Shown: positions 1 through 12,827, counted from the stretch's first letter. The stretch: DNA of 47,892 bases from Enterovibrio nigricans DSM 22720 (GCF_900167155.1 NZ_FUXU01000033.1:1-47892); one strand, 5' to 3'. The notes: generated from the letters alone by a model not told the origin. Numbers and translations are program-made.

Positions 1-82
1 CATGAGACTACGACGATTGATGGGTGTAGCCGATCAGATCGTAGCTTCTAGATTTAGTTCCATCGATTTAAGCAACAAAGCC
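1..82 (-). mobile_element. Terminal fragment of an IS5/IS903-type insertion sequence (left edge)
   Basis: Read on the minus strand from position 82 outward, the sequence begins GGCTTTGTTGCTTAAATC. This differs at only two of 18 positions from the IS903 terminal inverted repeat as I remember it (GGCTTTGTTGAATAAATC). The whole 82 bp recurs as a perfect reverse complement at 47811-47892, and identity stops at position 83, which fixes the element boundary. The transposase gene lies outside the window. The insertion lies inside the helicase gene and removes its 3' end. The family assignment rests on the terminal repeat only. Confidence 0.8.
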
Positions 83-1271
83 ATTTCAAACACGGGGAAA
101 GCGGCCACGCAGAGCCATCCAGAAAACCGTTTTTGAATGCTGCAGGCGCTTTAGAGTTGAGAGCCGAGTACAACTCTCCAAACCCTAGACGTTTTGCTGC
201 CATCTGGTGAACAATTACAAGAAGCTTTACCTGATCCTCGTCAGTATTACTAAGTCGCCAGTGACCATCCCCCGTGCGCACTGCCATCCAGTCGCGCACT
301 CTGACTAAATTGGCATCTCGCGTATCATCTGAAGGCAAGATGAAAAGGTGGGCCGAGCCCTCAGGTGTTGGAGTGATACCCTCTGGACTTAGACGCTTGC
401 CGGGAACTTGAACAAGATCATCCCCATCGTGCCGAATAGCATTTGCAAGATCCAAAACCTTCGTTGAGCATCGAAAATTCTCTTGCTTCGGAATGTCTAC
501 CCAATTGGGTTCTGCTTCAACCAGACCTGTTCCCGTGGCATATATTCGCTGCATAGGATCGCCGAAGAAACCTAGGCAAAATGTTACACCCGGCTCACGC
601 TCAACGGCCTCCAATCCTTCAATAACTTCAGTTGTCGTGTCTTGACTCTCATCCACAAAAACAAAAGGAAATTGGTGTGCTAGGAGAGTCCGAAAGAGGG
701 AACGTTCAGCTATTAGGTAAGTTACAAGCTTCAGAATATCATCATGACCTAAAACCCCTTTAAGGTAGTCGCTCCCTGTACCGTAGCGAAAACTTTTGAC
801 TGCACCGACACGACCCGACAGCCTACGAAGACGCGCCAAGTCTCTAGAGTCTTTGTCCTTTGTGCGCTGTTGAACCCTAGGCCCATAGGTTGCCTGTTTC
901 TGTTCAATCGCCTCGATCTTCTCCACGATACGTGCAGAAACCCAAACGCGAATATCGTTCTGAAACGGTTTGGCTAGCAGCCACATAAAGCTGTGAATGG
1001 TCGATACATGTACCAGAGGATCATTTCCAACATCTTTCCAAATCTCTCCGGCCGCAATTTCCGTGTAAGTGATGCAGGCAATACGCTGACGGAATTTTCT
1101 CAGCTTTTCCCCATGTATTTGAATAGCCGACGACAAGCCCTTAATGAGAGAGGTGGTTTTTCCAGACCCTGCACCTGCCTTCATTATAAAACTGCGAGGA
1201 GGAACGCTCTCAAGGCAGTTTCGCAGGTCGATGTCTGCCTGGGTATCCGGCTTATTTGCTCGGCTACTCAT
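54..1271 (-). pseudogene. UvrD-like superfamily 1 helicase, Gabija GajB-like, 3'-truncated by an IS
   Basis: This is the partner helicase of an OLD-family nuclease, as in Gabija anti-phage systems. Visible SF1 motifs, numbered from the chosen start, are Walker A GAGSGKTT (33-40), motif Ia ITYTEIAAGEI (67-77), TIHSF (91-95), motif II FVDESQD (205-211), motif III GDPMQRIY (237-244) and NFRCST (265-270). The reading frame enters the IS at about residue 397, and the last eight residues are IS-encoded. Helicase motifs V and VI are not seen, so the protein has probably lost part of its second RecA-like domain and its activity. I chose the ATG at 1271, not the upstream codon at 1346, because that ATG overlaps the end of the nuclease gene by 8 bp (ATGAGTAG). 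This is a typical sign of translational coupling. Confidence 0.8.
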
Positions 1272-3576
1272 GCTCAGCTCCAGCCACAATGTCAGTATCA
1301 GGAATAGTGTCAGGCAGCACGGTCTCAAGTTCGATCCGTACTTCATCCTTTAACCAGACCAATCCATCACGGATGTATTTCGGGACATTCCAAGCGTCTT
1401 CACTCTCGGTTAGTAAAGCGAGCGCGAACCTCGTTTTATCGAAACTTTTCCGCGAAACTTTCTGATGTAGGCCTTTAGCAAGCGCGCTGGGACTGGCAAC
1501 TTCGCCCTTCACAATCAGACCAAGAGGCTTCCTTGTAGTAGCTTGAGACCATATTGGATTCTCAAGGCCAAAATCTTCCTCAAGCGTGCGTCCACAAAGA
1601 TTTTCAGTGGAACCATTCCAAGTGACTTCACGCTCAACCTGATAGGCGACACGAACCTTTGCGCCGTGTACAAGCTCGTGAGTTTTGTCTGCATCCGAGG
1701 CGTTGCTCAAGTCTTCGATTGTTTGTTTACTAGGAAGCCATTTTATAAGGGTTTGATTCGAGGTCGCAGCGCCAGGCTCACTAGGCAAGCAAGCTTTGCC
1801 GTACTTCTTCTTGAGTGGGGCGGCCACCGGCTCACCGACCGGATCTTGCCCATCATCCAGAGCCTGAACAGCGGTACCATCCACTTCCTCGACAGGTGCC
1901 TCAAACTCCTCAACCTCATCATCAACTTCATCGCCGGACTCTTGAGTCACTAGGGCAACGCTATCAATATCGGTAACTATTAGTGTAGTGAGACCAAGAA
2001 ATTCTATGAGCGATTGGAAACGATGGCCAAAGGCTCCTCCGACTTCCAAAATACATAGAGAAGCTGATCGGAGAGGTTTAGCAACTTTCCCGATCATTAT
2101 GGGCATCAACAATCTTTCAACATTACCTTCAACGAGAATAGCTGCGTCTGAGAAAAAGAGATCACAGTGTGTCAGCTTCAAATATCTTTCTAGGAAGTCC
2201 CGATCATCAGGCTGGGCTTGGTAAAAGGCGGAAAGATTTAGAACCTCTGTCAGCTGTTCATTGCCAACCATCTTTCGACGAAAGTAACGAATTGGCTTAA
2301 ATCCACGCTCGTAAAGAATATGTGGAGAGTGGGTCGTAATAACCATTTGGCTGCCGAATATACTTCCGTCATCGCCTTCTATGTTAAGAAGCTCCAGCAC
2401 ATTTCGAATAAATGCCTGCTGGAGTTGTGCGTGCAGATGAGCCTCTGGTTCCTCCACGAAAATCAGATGCAACGGAGGGCGATTATCCATTGCCTTCCAC
2501 CTAGCTTGAGCATCCAAAATCTCCACGACCATGTAGATCAAATTTTTGAATCCTAGGCCGTTGTAACTATCCGGCAATGTGGCGATGTCTTCGCCGTCTC
2601 CGATCTGGTAGTGAACACGCGCATCTTGGCTCATCACGTGAGCGGGATCTAACGCTGACATGATTTTCAATCGTGGGTTATTAATGCCCGGATAACCTAG
2701 CCCCGCAAGTCGATCAAGCATTGGCTTGAACACGCCATCCAAATGAATATTGAGCGCTTGCTCTGAATCAAACAATGCCTTCAGCGCAGCGTGATCATCT
2801 TGCCTTTGATCGAGGTTGTGCTTGTAAAATCGGCTCAAACGCTTTGACAGATCTTCCGATCTTCCACCGACTTCAGGATTGGGATCAGCCAGGTGCCGTT
2901 GAGCTCCCAAGCAATCAATTTGAATAAGCGATTTCAGAATCTTACCACCGCCAGGCTCTCCACCTAATTCTTCTGGAACATAGCTCCCAATCTCACAGAA
3001 GTTCTCATCAAATTGTGTGTGATCCAAGATGAAGTAACGCAGCTCATATTCGCTTTTGAGTTCACGCTGAAGATAGTCCGTCATGGAGCGAGGCCAAGGA
3101 ACATATTGTGACTCTGGCGGCAGTGCTGCGGCCTGCTCAATACCCTTAGCCTTAGCTTCTTGATAATTTTTAATGAGGTTTAAAGGATTTCGAGCTGTCA
3201 GCGAAACTCGAATACCTACCTTGGTTCCTTCCCATGCAGTGCTCGGAAGTAAGGGAATGACTAGGTATAGATCTGACGCAGAAACTTCGAACCAGAGATC
3301 AAGCTCTATGCTTGGAAGTGAGAGATTGCCACTGTCGGGAACTGATTCCTCCGGATTGATGTCCCCAGCTTCATCAAAGGCTTTCCAACAAGAAGAACTA
3401 AAATCATACAGACTGAAACGATCCTTTCCGCCCGAGATAAACGTATGAACGGCCTGAGTTGCCGACGTCTTTCCGCTGTTATTAGATCCTACAAATATTG
3501 ATATGTCGTCAGCTAGCTCAATATGAGTATCCTTCAGACGTCGAAAATTCCTTAGGCGATACGAGTGAATATGCAA
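1264..3576 (-). CDS. OLD-family ATP-dependent endonuclease, Gabija GajA-like
   Basis: Predicted ABC-type ATPase fused to a TOPRIM nuclease (770 aa), the sensor and nicking component of Gabija-like systems. Seen: Walker A GSNNSGKTS (30-38), a signature-like region SYNGLGFKN (337-345), Walker B LIFVEEPEAHL (371-381), switch histidine in TTHSPHI (414-420), TOPRIM glutamate in LVEGNVER (481-488) and the DxD pair in VTDIDS (534-539). Canonical GajA is about 580 residues. The extra length includes a very acidic stretch near 547-585, just after the DxD motif. The start codon is TTG, supported by GGAGGT eight bases upstream. The gene has its own candidate promoter, and the helicase gene overlaps its stop. 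The OLD assignment is firm; the name Gabija rests on the OLD-UvrD pairing. Phage defence is inferred, not shown. Confidence 0.85.
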   Translation of the reverse strand: MHIHSYRLRNFRRLKDTHIELADDISIFVGSNNSGKTSATQAVHTFISGGKDRFSLYDFSSSCWKAFDEAGDINPEESVPDSGNLSLPSIELDLWFEVSASDLYLVIPLLPSTAWEGTKVGIRVSLTARNPLNLIKNYQEAKAKGIEQAAALPPESQYVPWPRSMTDYLQRELKSEYELRYFILDHTQFDENFCEIGSYVPEELGGEPGGGKILKSLIQIDCLGAQRHLADPNPEVGGRSEDLSKRLSRFYKHNLDQRQDDHAALKALFDSEQALNIHLDGVFKPMLDRLAGLGYPGINNPRLKIMSALDPAHVMSQDARVHYQIGDGEDIATLPDSYNGLGFKNLIYMVVEILDAQARWKAMDNRPPLHLIFVEEPEAHLHAQLQQAFIRNVLELLNIEGDDGSIFGSQMVITTHSPHILYERGFKPIRYFRRKMVGNEQLTEVLNLSAFYQAQPDDRDFLERYLKLTHCDLFFSDAAILVEGNVERLLMPIMIGKVAKPLRSASLCILEVGGAFGHRFQSLIEFLGLTTLIVTDIDSVALVTQESGDEVDDEVEEFEAPVEEVDGTAVQALDDGQDPVGEPVAAPLKKKYGKACLPSEPGAATSNQTLIKWLPSKQTIEDLSNASDADKTHELVHGAKVRVAYQVEREVTWNGSTENLCGRTLEEDFGLENPIWSQATTRKPLGLIVKGEVASPSALAKGLHQKVSRKSFDKTRFALALLTESEDAWNVPKYIRDGLVWLKDEVRIELETVLPDTIPDTDIVAGAEHE

Positions 3577-3582
3577 GACAGA

Positions 3583-3588
3583 GACCTC
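3583..3588 (-). promoter_or_regulatory. Strong ribosome binding site fixing the TTG start of the gajA-like gene
   Basis: The minus strand reads GGAGGT followed by seven bases and then TTG CAT ATT. This near-perfect Shine-Dalgarno sequence sits at ideal spacing and supports the TTG at 3576 as the real start. Confidence 0.75.
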
Positions 3589-3621
3589 CGTGTCATTTCT
3601 TAGTTATGTTAAGGCTTAAAT

Positions 3622-3651
3622 TTTATAAGCACTATGACAAGGGCTTAACAA
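3622..3651 (-). promoter_or_regulatory. Candidate promoter of the Gabija-like operon with overlapping inverted repeat
   Basis: The minus strand has TTGTTA (3646-3651), an 18-base spacer and TATAAA (3622-3627), about 40 bp upstream of the TTG start. A perfect inverted repeat, GGGCTTA-(7)-TAAGCCC at 3641-3661, covers the -35 element. No T-run follows it on either strand, so it looks more like an operator than a terminator. The promoter is predicted by sequence only. Confidence 0.45.
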
Positions 3652-3731
3652 AACTAAGCCCCTTAACCAGCCTGCTTATAACTTCCTTATTAACTAAATA
3701 CTATTCAAATCCAATAGTGGTTATTTCCAAA

Positions 3732-3796
3732 CCTCAGTTCACGAAGGATGAGACGCCGGATCACGGTTGTGAGACCTCAGATCACGGAGGATGAGA
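3732..3796. repeat. Three imperfect tandem repeats of 21-22 bp
   Basis: Units lie at 3732-3753, 3754-3774 and 3775-3796. Units 1 and 3 share CCTCAG(T/A)TCACG(A/G)AGGATGAGA with two differences. Unit 2 keeps the GATCACGG and GTGAGA parts. They lie between gyrB and the Gabija-like operon. No function can be assigned. They could be a scar of the insertion or binding sites. Confidence 0.7.
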
Positions 3797-3818
3797 TCCC
3801 ACACGTAGCGAAACGTGG

Positions 3819-7332
<3,514 letters not shown>

Positions 7333-7333
7333 G

Positions 7334-8434
7334 TTACAGACGAATTGGCATCACCACGTACATGGCGTTTTCACTGTTACAATCTTCAACCAGTGTACTT
7401 GCGGTACCATCAGTCATCGAAAAACGGACTTGTTCACACTTAAGCGTATTTAGAACATCAAGAACATAGCTGACGTTAAAACCAATTTCGAGGTCTTCAC
7501 CCTCGTAGTTCACATCAACAAACTCTTCTGCTTCTTCCTGCTCAGGGTTATGTGCAGAAATGCGAAGCTGGCCGACACTAACGTTAAGGCGTACACCACG
7601 GAACTTCTCATTCGATAAAATGGCAGCGCGAGAAAACGCCTGACGTAATTCATCGCAATCTGCGTCCATGAACTTGTTTGAAGATTGTGGCATGACGCGG
7701 CGGTAATCAGGAAAACGGCCATCAACCAATTTTGACGTAAATATAAATTGGTTCACTTTCGCGCGAATATTCGCGCTACCAATTTGAATCGTTACGGGTT
7801 CATCAGGTTGGTCTAACAAACGCATCAATTCGGTGACGCCCTTACGAGGAACAATCACCTGTTGATTTTCCAACTCGTCATCAAGCTCAGTCACTCCCAC
7901 GGCCATGCGGTGACCATCAGTCGCAACAGAACGCAGTGTTTTACCGTCTGTTTCTAACAGCATACCGTTAAGAAAGTAACGCACGTCCTGGTTTGCCATT
8001 GAGAATGCAGTGCTTTCAATCAACTGACGTAACTTACCTTGTGGCAAGGTGAATTCAACCGAACTCTGCCAATCTTCAATGTTTGGAAAGTCAGAAGCTG
8101 GCAATGTCGACAATGTAAAGCGGCTACGACCAGAGCGAATAATCGCTCGGTCACCTTCCAGAGAAAACTGGATCGGTGCACTGTCATTGAGGCCACGGCA
8201 AATATCTAAAAATTTACGAGACGGCACTGTAACAGCACCATCTTGTGAATCACCGTCCAATGGCAAGGCTGCAATCAACTCGACTTCTAAATCAGTACAA
8301 GTCATGGACAACTGACCAGACTGCACTTTCAGTAGAATGTTTCCAAGGATAGGCAACGTTGGTCGTCCCCCGAGTGCACCAGACACCTGCTGCAGGGGTT
8401 TTAAAAATTGGTCACGAGTTAGAGTAAATTTCAT
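7334..8434 (-). CDS. dnaN: DNA polymerase III subunit beta (sliding clamp)
   Basis: Ring-shaped processivity clamp of the replicase. At 366 aa it equals the E. coli length. The N-terminus [19 protein letters not shown] and the C-terminal YVVMPIRL are typical, and the three clamp-fold repeats fill the length. It lies one base after the dnaA stop and one base before the recF start, so it is a tightly packed member of the dnaA operon. Confidence 0.98.
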   Translation of the reverse strand: MKFTLTRDQFLKPLQQVSGALGGRPTLPILGNILLKVQSGQLSMTCTDLEVELIAALPLDGDSQDGAVTVPSRKFLDICRGLNDSAPIQFSLEGDRAIIRSGRSRFTLSTLPASDFPNIEDWQSSVEFTLPQGKLRQLIESTAFSMANQDVRYFLNGMLLETDGKTLRSVATDGHRMAVGVTELDDELENQQVIVPRKGVTELMRLLDQPDEPVTIQIGSANIRAKVNQFIFTSKLVDGRFPDYRRVMPQSSNKFMDADCDELRQAFSRAAILSNEKFRGVRLNVSVGQLRISAHNPEQEEAEEFVDVNYEGEDLEIGFNVSYVLDVLNTLKCEQVRFSMTDGTASTLVEDCNSENAMYVVMPIRL

Positions 8435-8435
8435 A

Positions 8436-9824
8436 TTAAGACGACAGAGTCCGGATCAAGTTTGAATAATCTTCTTTTATATCGTGGCTTTCTTCGCGCA
8501 GCTGTTCAATTTTTCTGCATGCATGAAGCACCGTAGTATGATCACGACCACCAAATGCATCACCAATTTCCGGCAAGCTATGGTTAGTCAGCTCTTTTGA
8601 CAATGCCATCGCCACCTGACGAGGGCGTGCCACAGAGCGGCTACGACGTTTAGACAGCAAATCTGCCATCTTGATTTTGTAGTATTCCGCCACAGTTTTC
8701 TGAATGTTGTCGATAGTCACCAGCTTTTCCTGCAGTGCCAGCAGGTCACGCAGTGCCTCACGAACAAAATCGATGGTAATCGCTCTACCTGTAAAGTTAG
8801 CGTTCGCTATCACTCGATTCAGCGCGCCTTCAAGCTCTCGAACATTTGAACGTAAGCGTTTAGCAATAAAAAATGCCACTTCATCTGGCAGGCGAATGTT
8901 ATGGTCTTCCGCCTTTTTCATCAAAATCGCCACACGCGTTTCAAGCTCTGGTGGCTCGATACATACCGTCAAACCCCAACCGAAACGAGATTTCAAGCGA
9001 TCTTCTACACCGTTGATCTCTTTTGGATAGCGATCAGACGTTAGAATAATTTGCTGGTTACCTTCAAGTAACGCATTAAAGGTGTGGAAAAACTCTTCCT
9101 GCGAACGTTCTTTATTAGCAAAAAATTGAATGTCATCGATCAACAATGCATCAACACTACGGTAATAGCGTTTAAATTCTTCGATTTGGTTGTTCTGCAG
9201 GGCTTTTACCATGTCCTGAACAAAACGTTCAGAGTGCATGTAAACCACGCGTGCATCCGCTTTACGATCACTGATGGCATTACCCACAGCGTGCAGCAAG
9301 TGCGTTTTACCTAAACCCGTGCCGCCATATAGAAACAGTGGGTTATAGGCAGCACCAGGGTTATCAGCAACCTGACGCGCTGCAGCAAGTGCCAACTGGT
9401 TCGATTTACCTTCAACAAAGTTAGTGAACTTGTGTTTAGGATTTACATTCGAGCGATGGTTAACGTCAGACTGAACAGGTGATGGAGCAGGTTCCCATGT
9501 ACGACCAACACTTGGTTTTGCTACAGGTGTTGCAGGCGCAGGCGATACGGGCGGTGCTGGTGGCGCAATAGGCGCGACGGGCTTACTGCCCACTTCAAAG
9601 CGCAGCATTGGAACGTCAGTATCACAAAACTCATTCAGTAAGCTATTGATACTATTAATATACTTATCCCGCACCCAATCCAAAACAAAACGGTTAGGGG
9701 CGAATAAAGTCAGGGTATTGTCATTTAACTCCGCCTGAAGCGGCCGAACCCACATGCTAAATTCCGTTGCAGGTAGATCCTCTTGAAGGCGCTGAAGGCA
9801 CTGCAACCAAAGCGAAGATGACAC
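8436..9824 (-). CDS. dnaA: Chromosomal replication initiator DnaA
   Basis: AAA+ ATPase that binds DnaA boxes and opens oriC. With the chosen start (462 aa): domain [14 protein letters not shown], a proline-rich linker (about 83-116), Walker A GGTGLGKT (167-174), Walker [10 protein letters not shown], and the domain IV signature [16 protein letters not shown] prefer the GTG at 9824 over the GTG at 9836. It has GGAG six bases upstream and gives the family N-terminus MSSSLWLQ. The upstream region carries a DnaA box and many GATC sites, so autoregulation and SeqA control are likely. Confidence 0.97.
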   Translation of the reverse strand: MSSSLWLQCLQRLQEDLPATEFSMWVRPLQAELNDNTLTLFAPNRFVLDWVRDKYINSINSLLNEFCDTDVPMLRFEVGSKPVAPIAPPAPPVSPAPATPVAKPSVGRTWEPAPSPVQSDVNHRSNVNPKHKFTNFVEGKSNQLALAAARQVADNPGAAYNPLFLYGGTGLGKTHLLHAVGNAISDRKADARVVYMHSERFVQDMVKALQNNQIEEFKRYYRSVDALLIDDIQFFANKERSQEEFFHTFNALLEGNQQIILTSDRYPKEINGVEDRLKSRFGWGLTVCIEPPELETRVAILMKKAEDHNIRLPDEVAFFIAKRLRSNVRELEGALNRVIANANFTGRAITIDFVREALRDLLALQEKLVTIDNIQKTVAEYYKIKMADLLSKRRSRSVARPRQVAMALSKELTNHSLPEIGDAFGGRDHTTVLHACRKIEQLREESHDIKEDYSNLIRTLSS

Positions 9825-9925
9825 GACTGACTCCACACTCGAATAATGAAAAGGGAAGTAATTTTATACTTCTACGCCAAGGATCGCTAGCGACAAGATC
9901 CCTTTTGCAGTGAATAAGATCGTAG

Positions 9926-9934
9926 TTATACACA
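9926..9934 (+). promoter_or_regulatory. DnaA box upstream of dnaA
   Basis: TTATACACA fits the TTATNCACA consensus exactly and equals E. coli oriC box R2. It lies about 100 bp upstream of the dnaA start, as expected for dnaA autoregulation. Confidence 0.65.
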
Positions 9935-10180
9935 CAGATCGCACAAAAAAACCCGTGATCAGCACAAGGTACACCCTACTTACTCACAGAATTATTAGAA
10001 AACTGACAATAATTGTGCAAAGAACGTCACATTAAGTTCGTCATGCTTTCAGTGCTTTTCATGTCCGATCTTTGCCAATTTTTTTGCCTTGATCACAATA
10101 AATATTCTTATCCTCACGAAATCCACCGACAATGCACACCTTAATCACAGGTATGAATGGATAAGATCGCAAAAGGATCC

Positions 10181-10208
10181 TTGCGCTTATCTATCGACTA
10201 CGTATAAT
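10181..10208 (+). promoter_or_regulatory. Promoter of rpmH-rnpA-yidD-yidC
   Basis: TTGCGC (10181-10186), a 16-base spacer and a perfect TATAAT (10203-10208), followed by a GC-rich discriminator CGCGCC. It leaves a 5' UTR of about 140 bases before rpmH. Confidence 0.65.
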
Positions 10209-10355
10209 TGCGCGCCCAAGAGAGCGGAATATTGTTTTAACATTGACTACAACTCAGTCAATGATTACAATCCGCCCTCTTTGTTGAGAGGCGTCGGACT
10301 TTGTCCCACGTCGGGTTAACAAACCTAAAAACTGATCAGTAATAAGGTAGAAACC

Positions 10356-10490
10356 ATGAAACGCACTTTTCAACCTTCCGTTCTAAAGCGTAAGCGCACT
10401 CACGGTTTCCGTGCGCGCATGGCAACTAAGAACGGCCGTAAGGTTATTGCCGCTCGCCGTGCGAAAGGCCGTAGCAAGCTTTCAAAATAA
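10356..10490 (+). CDS. rpmH: 50S ribosomal protein L34
   Basis: Small basic ribosomal protein of 44 aa, the normal family length. The translation begins [19 protein letters not shown] and ends GRSKLSK, matching L34 closely. AAGGTAG precedes the ATG. It is first in the rpmH-rnpA-yidD-yidC operon, the conserved order beside dnaA. Confidence 0.97.
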   Translation: MKRTFQPSVLKRKRTHGFRARMATKNGRKVIAARRAKGRSKLSK

Positions 10491-10503
10491 TCCTTAGTGA
10501 TTT

Positions 10504-10860
10504 GTGAATAAGCTAGCTTTTTCTCGGGAGTTACGTCTGTTAACTCCCGAACATTTCAACTCTGTCTTCCAGCAACCTCATCGCGCTGGCTCACCACACT
10601 TAACTATTCTTGCCCGCAATAACACTCTTGGCCTTCCTCGTTTGGGTCAGGCAGTGCCAAAAAAACAAATCAAACTTGCCGTCGATCGAAACCGTTTTAA
10701 ACGTCTCGTTCGTGAAAGTTTTCGTTTGCGTCAGCACTCGCTGCCTGCGAAAGATTTTGTTGTCATTGCGAAGAAAAGTGCGAATGAGCTCAGTAACGAA
10801 GAATTGAGTGCGCTGCTCGATAAGTTATGGCAACGTTTGTCACGACCGCCGCGAAAATAA
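10504..10860 (+). CDS. rnpA: Ribonuclease P protein component
   Basis: Protein cofactor of RNase P, which matures tRNA 5' ends. 118 aa with GTG start. The RNR motif region [18 protein letters not shown] is diagnostic. It begins 13 bp after rpmH, and its last 34 bp overlap yidD. Confidence 0.96.
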   Translation: MNKLAFSRELRLLTPEHFNSVFQQPHRAGSPHLTILARNNTLGLPRLGQAVPKKQIKLAVDRNRFKRLVRESFRLRQHSLPAKDFVVIAKKSANELSNEELSALLDKLWQRLSRPPRK

Positions 10861-11087
10861 TAGTCATTAGACTGTTTCGCGGTTACCAGCTTTTCATCAG
10901 CCCTCTTCTGGGGCCTCGCTGTCGTTTTACGCCGACATGCTCCCAATACGCCATAGAAGCGGTCAATTGTCACGGTGTGATAAAAGGATGTTGGTTAGCG
11001 GGCAAACGTTTATTAAAATGCCATCCTCTAAATCATGGTGGGTACGATCCTGTGCCCCCGCATCATCCTAATAATCGAGACAATTAA
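10827..11087 (+). CDS. yidD: Membrane protein insertion efficiency factor YidD
   Basis: Small membrane-associated protein (86 aa) that assists YidC-dependent insertion. Family pattern seen: [18 protein letters not shown], then [19 protein letters not shown]-like [12 protein letters not shown]. It overlaps rnpA by 34 bp and lies 2 bp before yidC, so the whole set is translated from one mRNA. Confidence 0.95.
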   Translation: MATFVTTAAKIIVIRLFRGYQLFISPLLGPRCRFTPTCSQYAIEAVNCHGVIKGCWLAGKRLLKCHPLNHGGYDPVPPHHPNNRDN

Positions 11088-11089
11088 CA

Positions 11090-12709
11090 ATGGATTCTCA
11101 ACGTAATATTCTGTTGATTGCCCTAATGTTTGTATCGTTCATGTTGTACCTCAACTGGAACGAAACAACCAACCCTCAACCACAGGGTCAGGGCGTTACA
11201 CAGCAAGCACAACACAGTGGTGATGTTCCTGTCGGTTCAGATGCCACTCAGCCTCTACCGCAGGATTCTGTCTCTAATAAGCTGATCACCCTAAAAAGTG
11301 ATGTGCTGACTTTGATCGTTGATACACAGGGCGGTGATATTGTTCACGCTGAATTGAACAAATATGACGCAGAGTTCGGTTCTGCGAATAAATTTGTTCT
11401 ATTGAAAAACCAACCCAACCATACTTTCGTTGCACAAAGTGGCCTGATTGGTCCAAACGGCATCGATACGCTGGATGGCCGCGCTCAATTTACCGCCAAT
11501 GGCACCGACTTTACTCTAGCTGATGGCCAGAACGAATTGCGTGTACCTTTGACCGTAACAAAAGATGGCATCACCTACACCAAAACCTTTGTTCTAAAGC
11601 GCGACAACTACGCCGTGAATGTTGATTACACTATCGACAACCACAGCGACAAATCCGCGTCAGTGCAGATGTACGCTCAGCTAAAACAAAACCTATTGGA
11701 TGATGGCGGCAGCCTGACCATGCCAACCTATCGTGGTGGTGTGTACTCAGCTGACGATGCGAAATACGAAAAATACAGCTTCGACGATATGAAGGACAGA
11801 AACCTGAACCTGACTATCTCGAAAAATGGCTGGGCCGCGATGATGCAACACTACTTTGTTGCAGCATGGATACCACGTGATCAAACTGACGTGAATCTAT
11901 TCTCGCGCACAGCAAATGGTCAAGGGTTTATCGGTGTTCGCTACCCAACCACCACGATCGCAGCTGGTTCAACCGTGAACTTGGACGCGACTCTGTGGGT
12001 TGGTCCGAAACTGCAAGACCAAATGGAAAAAACCGCGCCTAACCTAAACCTGACTGTAGATTACGGTTGGTTATGGTTTATCGCTAGCCCACTGCATTGG
12101 TTGCTATCAACCATTCACGGCTTTGTCGGTAACTGGGGTGTAGCCATCATTATTCTGACGTTCGTGGTTCGTGGTGCGATGTACCCACTAACCAAAGCGC
12201 AGTACACTTCTATGGCGAAAATGCGTCTTCTGCAACCTAAACTGCAGGAAATGCGTGAGCGTATCGGTGATGACCGCCAGCGCATGAGCCAAGAAATGAT
12301 GGAGTTGTATAAGAAAGAGAAAGTAAACCCACTGGGCGGCTGTCTTCCTCTTATCCTGCAAATGCCAATTTTCATCGCTCTTTACTGGGCACTGATGGAA
12401 TCGGTAGAACTTCGCCACGCACCGTTTATTCTGTGGATTCACGATTTGTCAGCACCAGATCCATATTACGTGCTGCCTCTACTGATGGGTGCATCTATGT
12501 TCCTGATTCAGAAGATGAGCCCAAGCACAGTAACGGACCCTATGCAGCAGAAGATCATGAACTTCATGCCAGTGATGTTCACTGTATTCTTCCTATGGTT
12601 CCCAGCCGGTCTGGTTCTGTACTGGTTGGTGTCGAATATCGTGACGCTTCTTCAGCAGACGCTAATTTATCGCGCACTGGAGAAAAAAGGCCTTCACAGC
12701 CGCAAGTAA
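11090..12709 (+). CDS. yidC: Membrane protein insertase YidC
   Basis: Inner-membrane insertase that works with or without SecYEG. 539 aa. Seen: N-terminal membrane anchor (about 5-20), a large periplasmic P1 domain (about 55-340), then the conserved hydrophobic core with helices near [46 protein letters not shown] and [13 protein letters not shown] strong terminator follows. Confidence 0.97.
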   Translation: MDSQRNILLIALMFVSFMLYLNWNETTNPQPQGQGVTQQAQHSGDVPVGSDATQPLPQDSVSNKLITLKSDVLTLIVDTQGGDIVHAELNKYDAEFGSANKFVLLKNQPNHTFVAQSGLIGPNGIDTLDGRAQFTANGTDFTLADGQNELRVPLTVTKDGITYTKTFVLKRDNYAVNVDYTIDNHSDKSASVQMYAQLKQNLLDDGGSLTMPTYRGGVYSADDAKYEKYSFDDMKDRNLNLTISKNGWAAMMQHYFVAAWIPRDQTDVNLFSRTANGQGFIGVRYPTTTIAAGSTVNLDATLWVGPKLQDQMEKTAPNLNLTVDYGWLWFIASPLHWLLSTIHGFVGNWGVAIIILTFVVRGAMYPLTKAQYTSMAKMRLLQPKLQEMRERIGDDRQRMSQEMMELYKKEKVNPLGGCLPLILQMPIFIALYWALMESVELRHAPFILWIHDLSAPDPYYVLPLLMGASMFLIQKMSPSTVTDPMQQKIMNFMPVMFTVFFLWFPAGLVLYWLVSNIVTLLQQTLIYRALEKKGLHSRK

Positions 12710-12727
12710 TTGCAAACGGTACAAATG

Positions 12728-12750
12728 AGGCGGCCTTCTGGCCGCCTTTC
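12728..12750 (+). terminator. Intrinsic terminator after yidC
   Basis: AGGCGGCC-TTCT-GGCCGCCT followed by TTTCGTCTTT. It has a perfect 8-bp GC-rich stem with a four-base loop. Confidence 0.85.
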
Positions 12751-12785
12751 GTCTTTCTGAACGTGACACTGCCAAACCAAAAATT

Positions 12786-12794
12786 TGGTATACA
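12786..12794 (+). promoter_or_regulatory. Candidate extended -10 promoter of mnmE
   Basis: TGG directly before TATACA forms an extended -10 element about 35 bp upstream of the mnmE ATG and downstream of the yidC terminator. No good -35 element is visible. Confidence 0.4.
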
Positions 12795-12827
12795 CTAGCT
12801 TGAATTATATAGAGCAGGTATCCCCAC

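Larger units (their letters stand above)
9825..10355. promoter_or_regulatory. dnaA/rpmH divergent control region, GATC-rich
   Basis: This gene-free stretch of about 530 bp separates two divergent operons. It contains ten GATC sites where about two are expected by chance. It also has a consensus DnaA box at 9926-9934, a one-mismatch box TTATCCTCA at 10108-10116, an AT-rich TATAAA (9863-9868, minus strand) that could be the dnaA -10, and the rpmH promoter. I see no other gene in it. Confidence 0.7.

Noticed and set aside
1272-1346. Upstream extension of the helicase ORF to 1346
   Set aside because: The extra 25 residues are hydrophobic shadow sequence of the nuclease gene; the ATG at 1271 overlapping the stop is the expected start.
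3732-3796. CRISPR-like array
   Set aside because: Repeats are directly adjacent with no spacers, and no cas genes are present.
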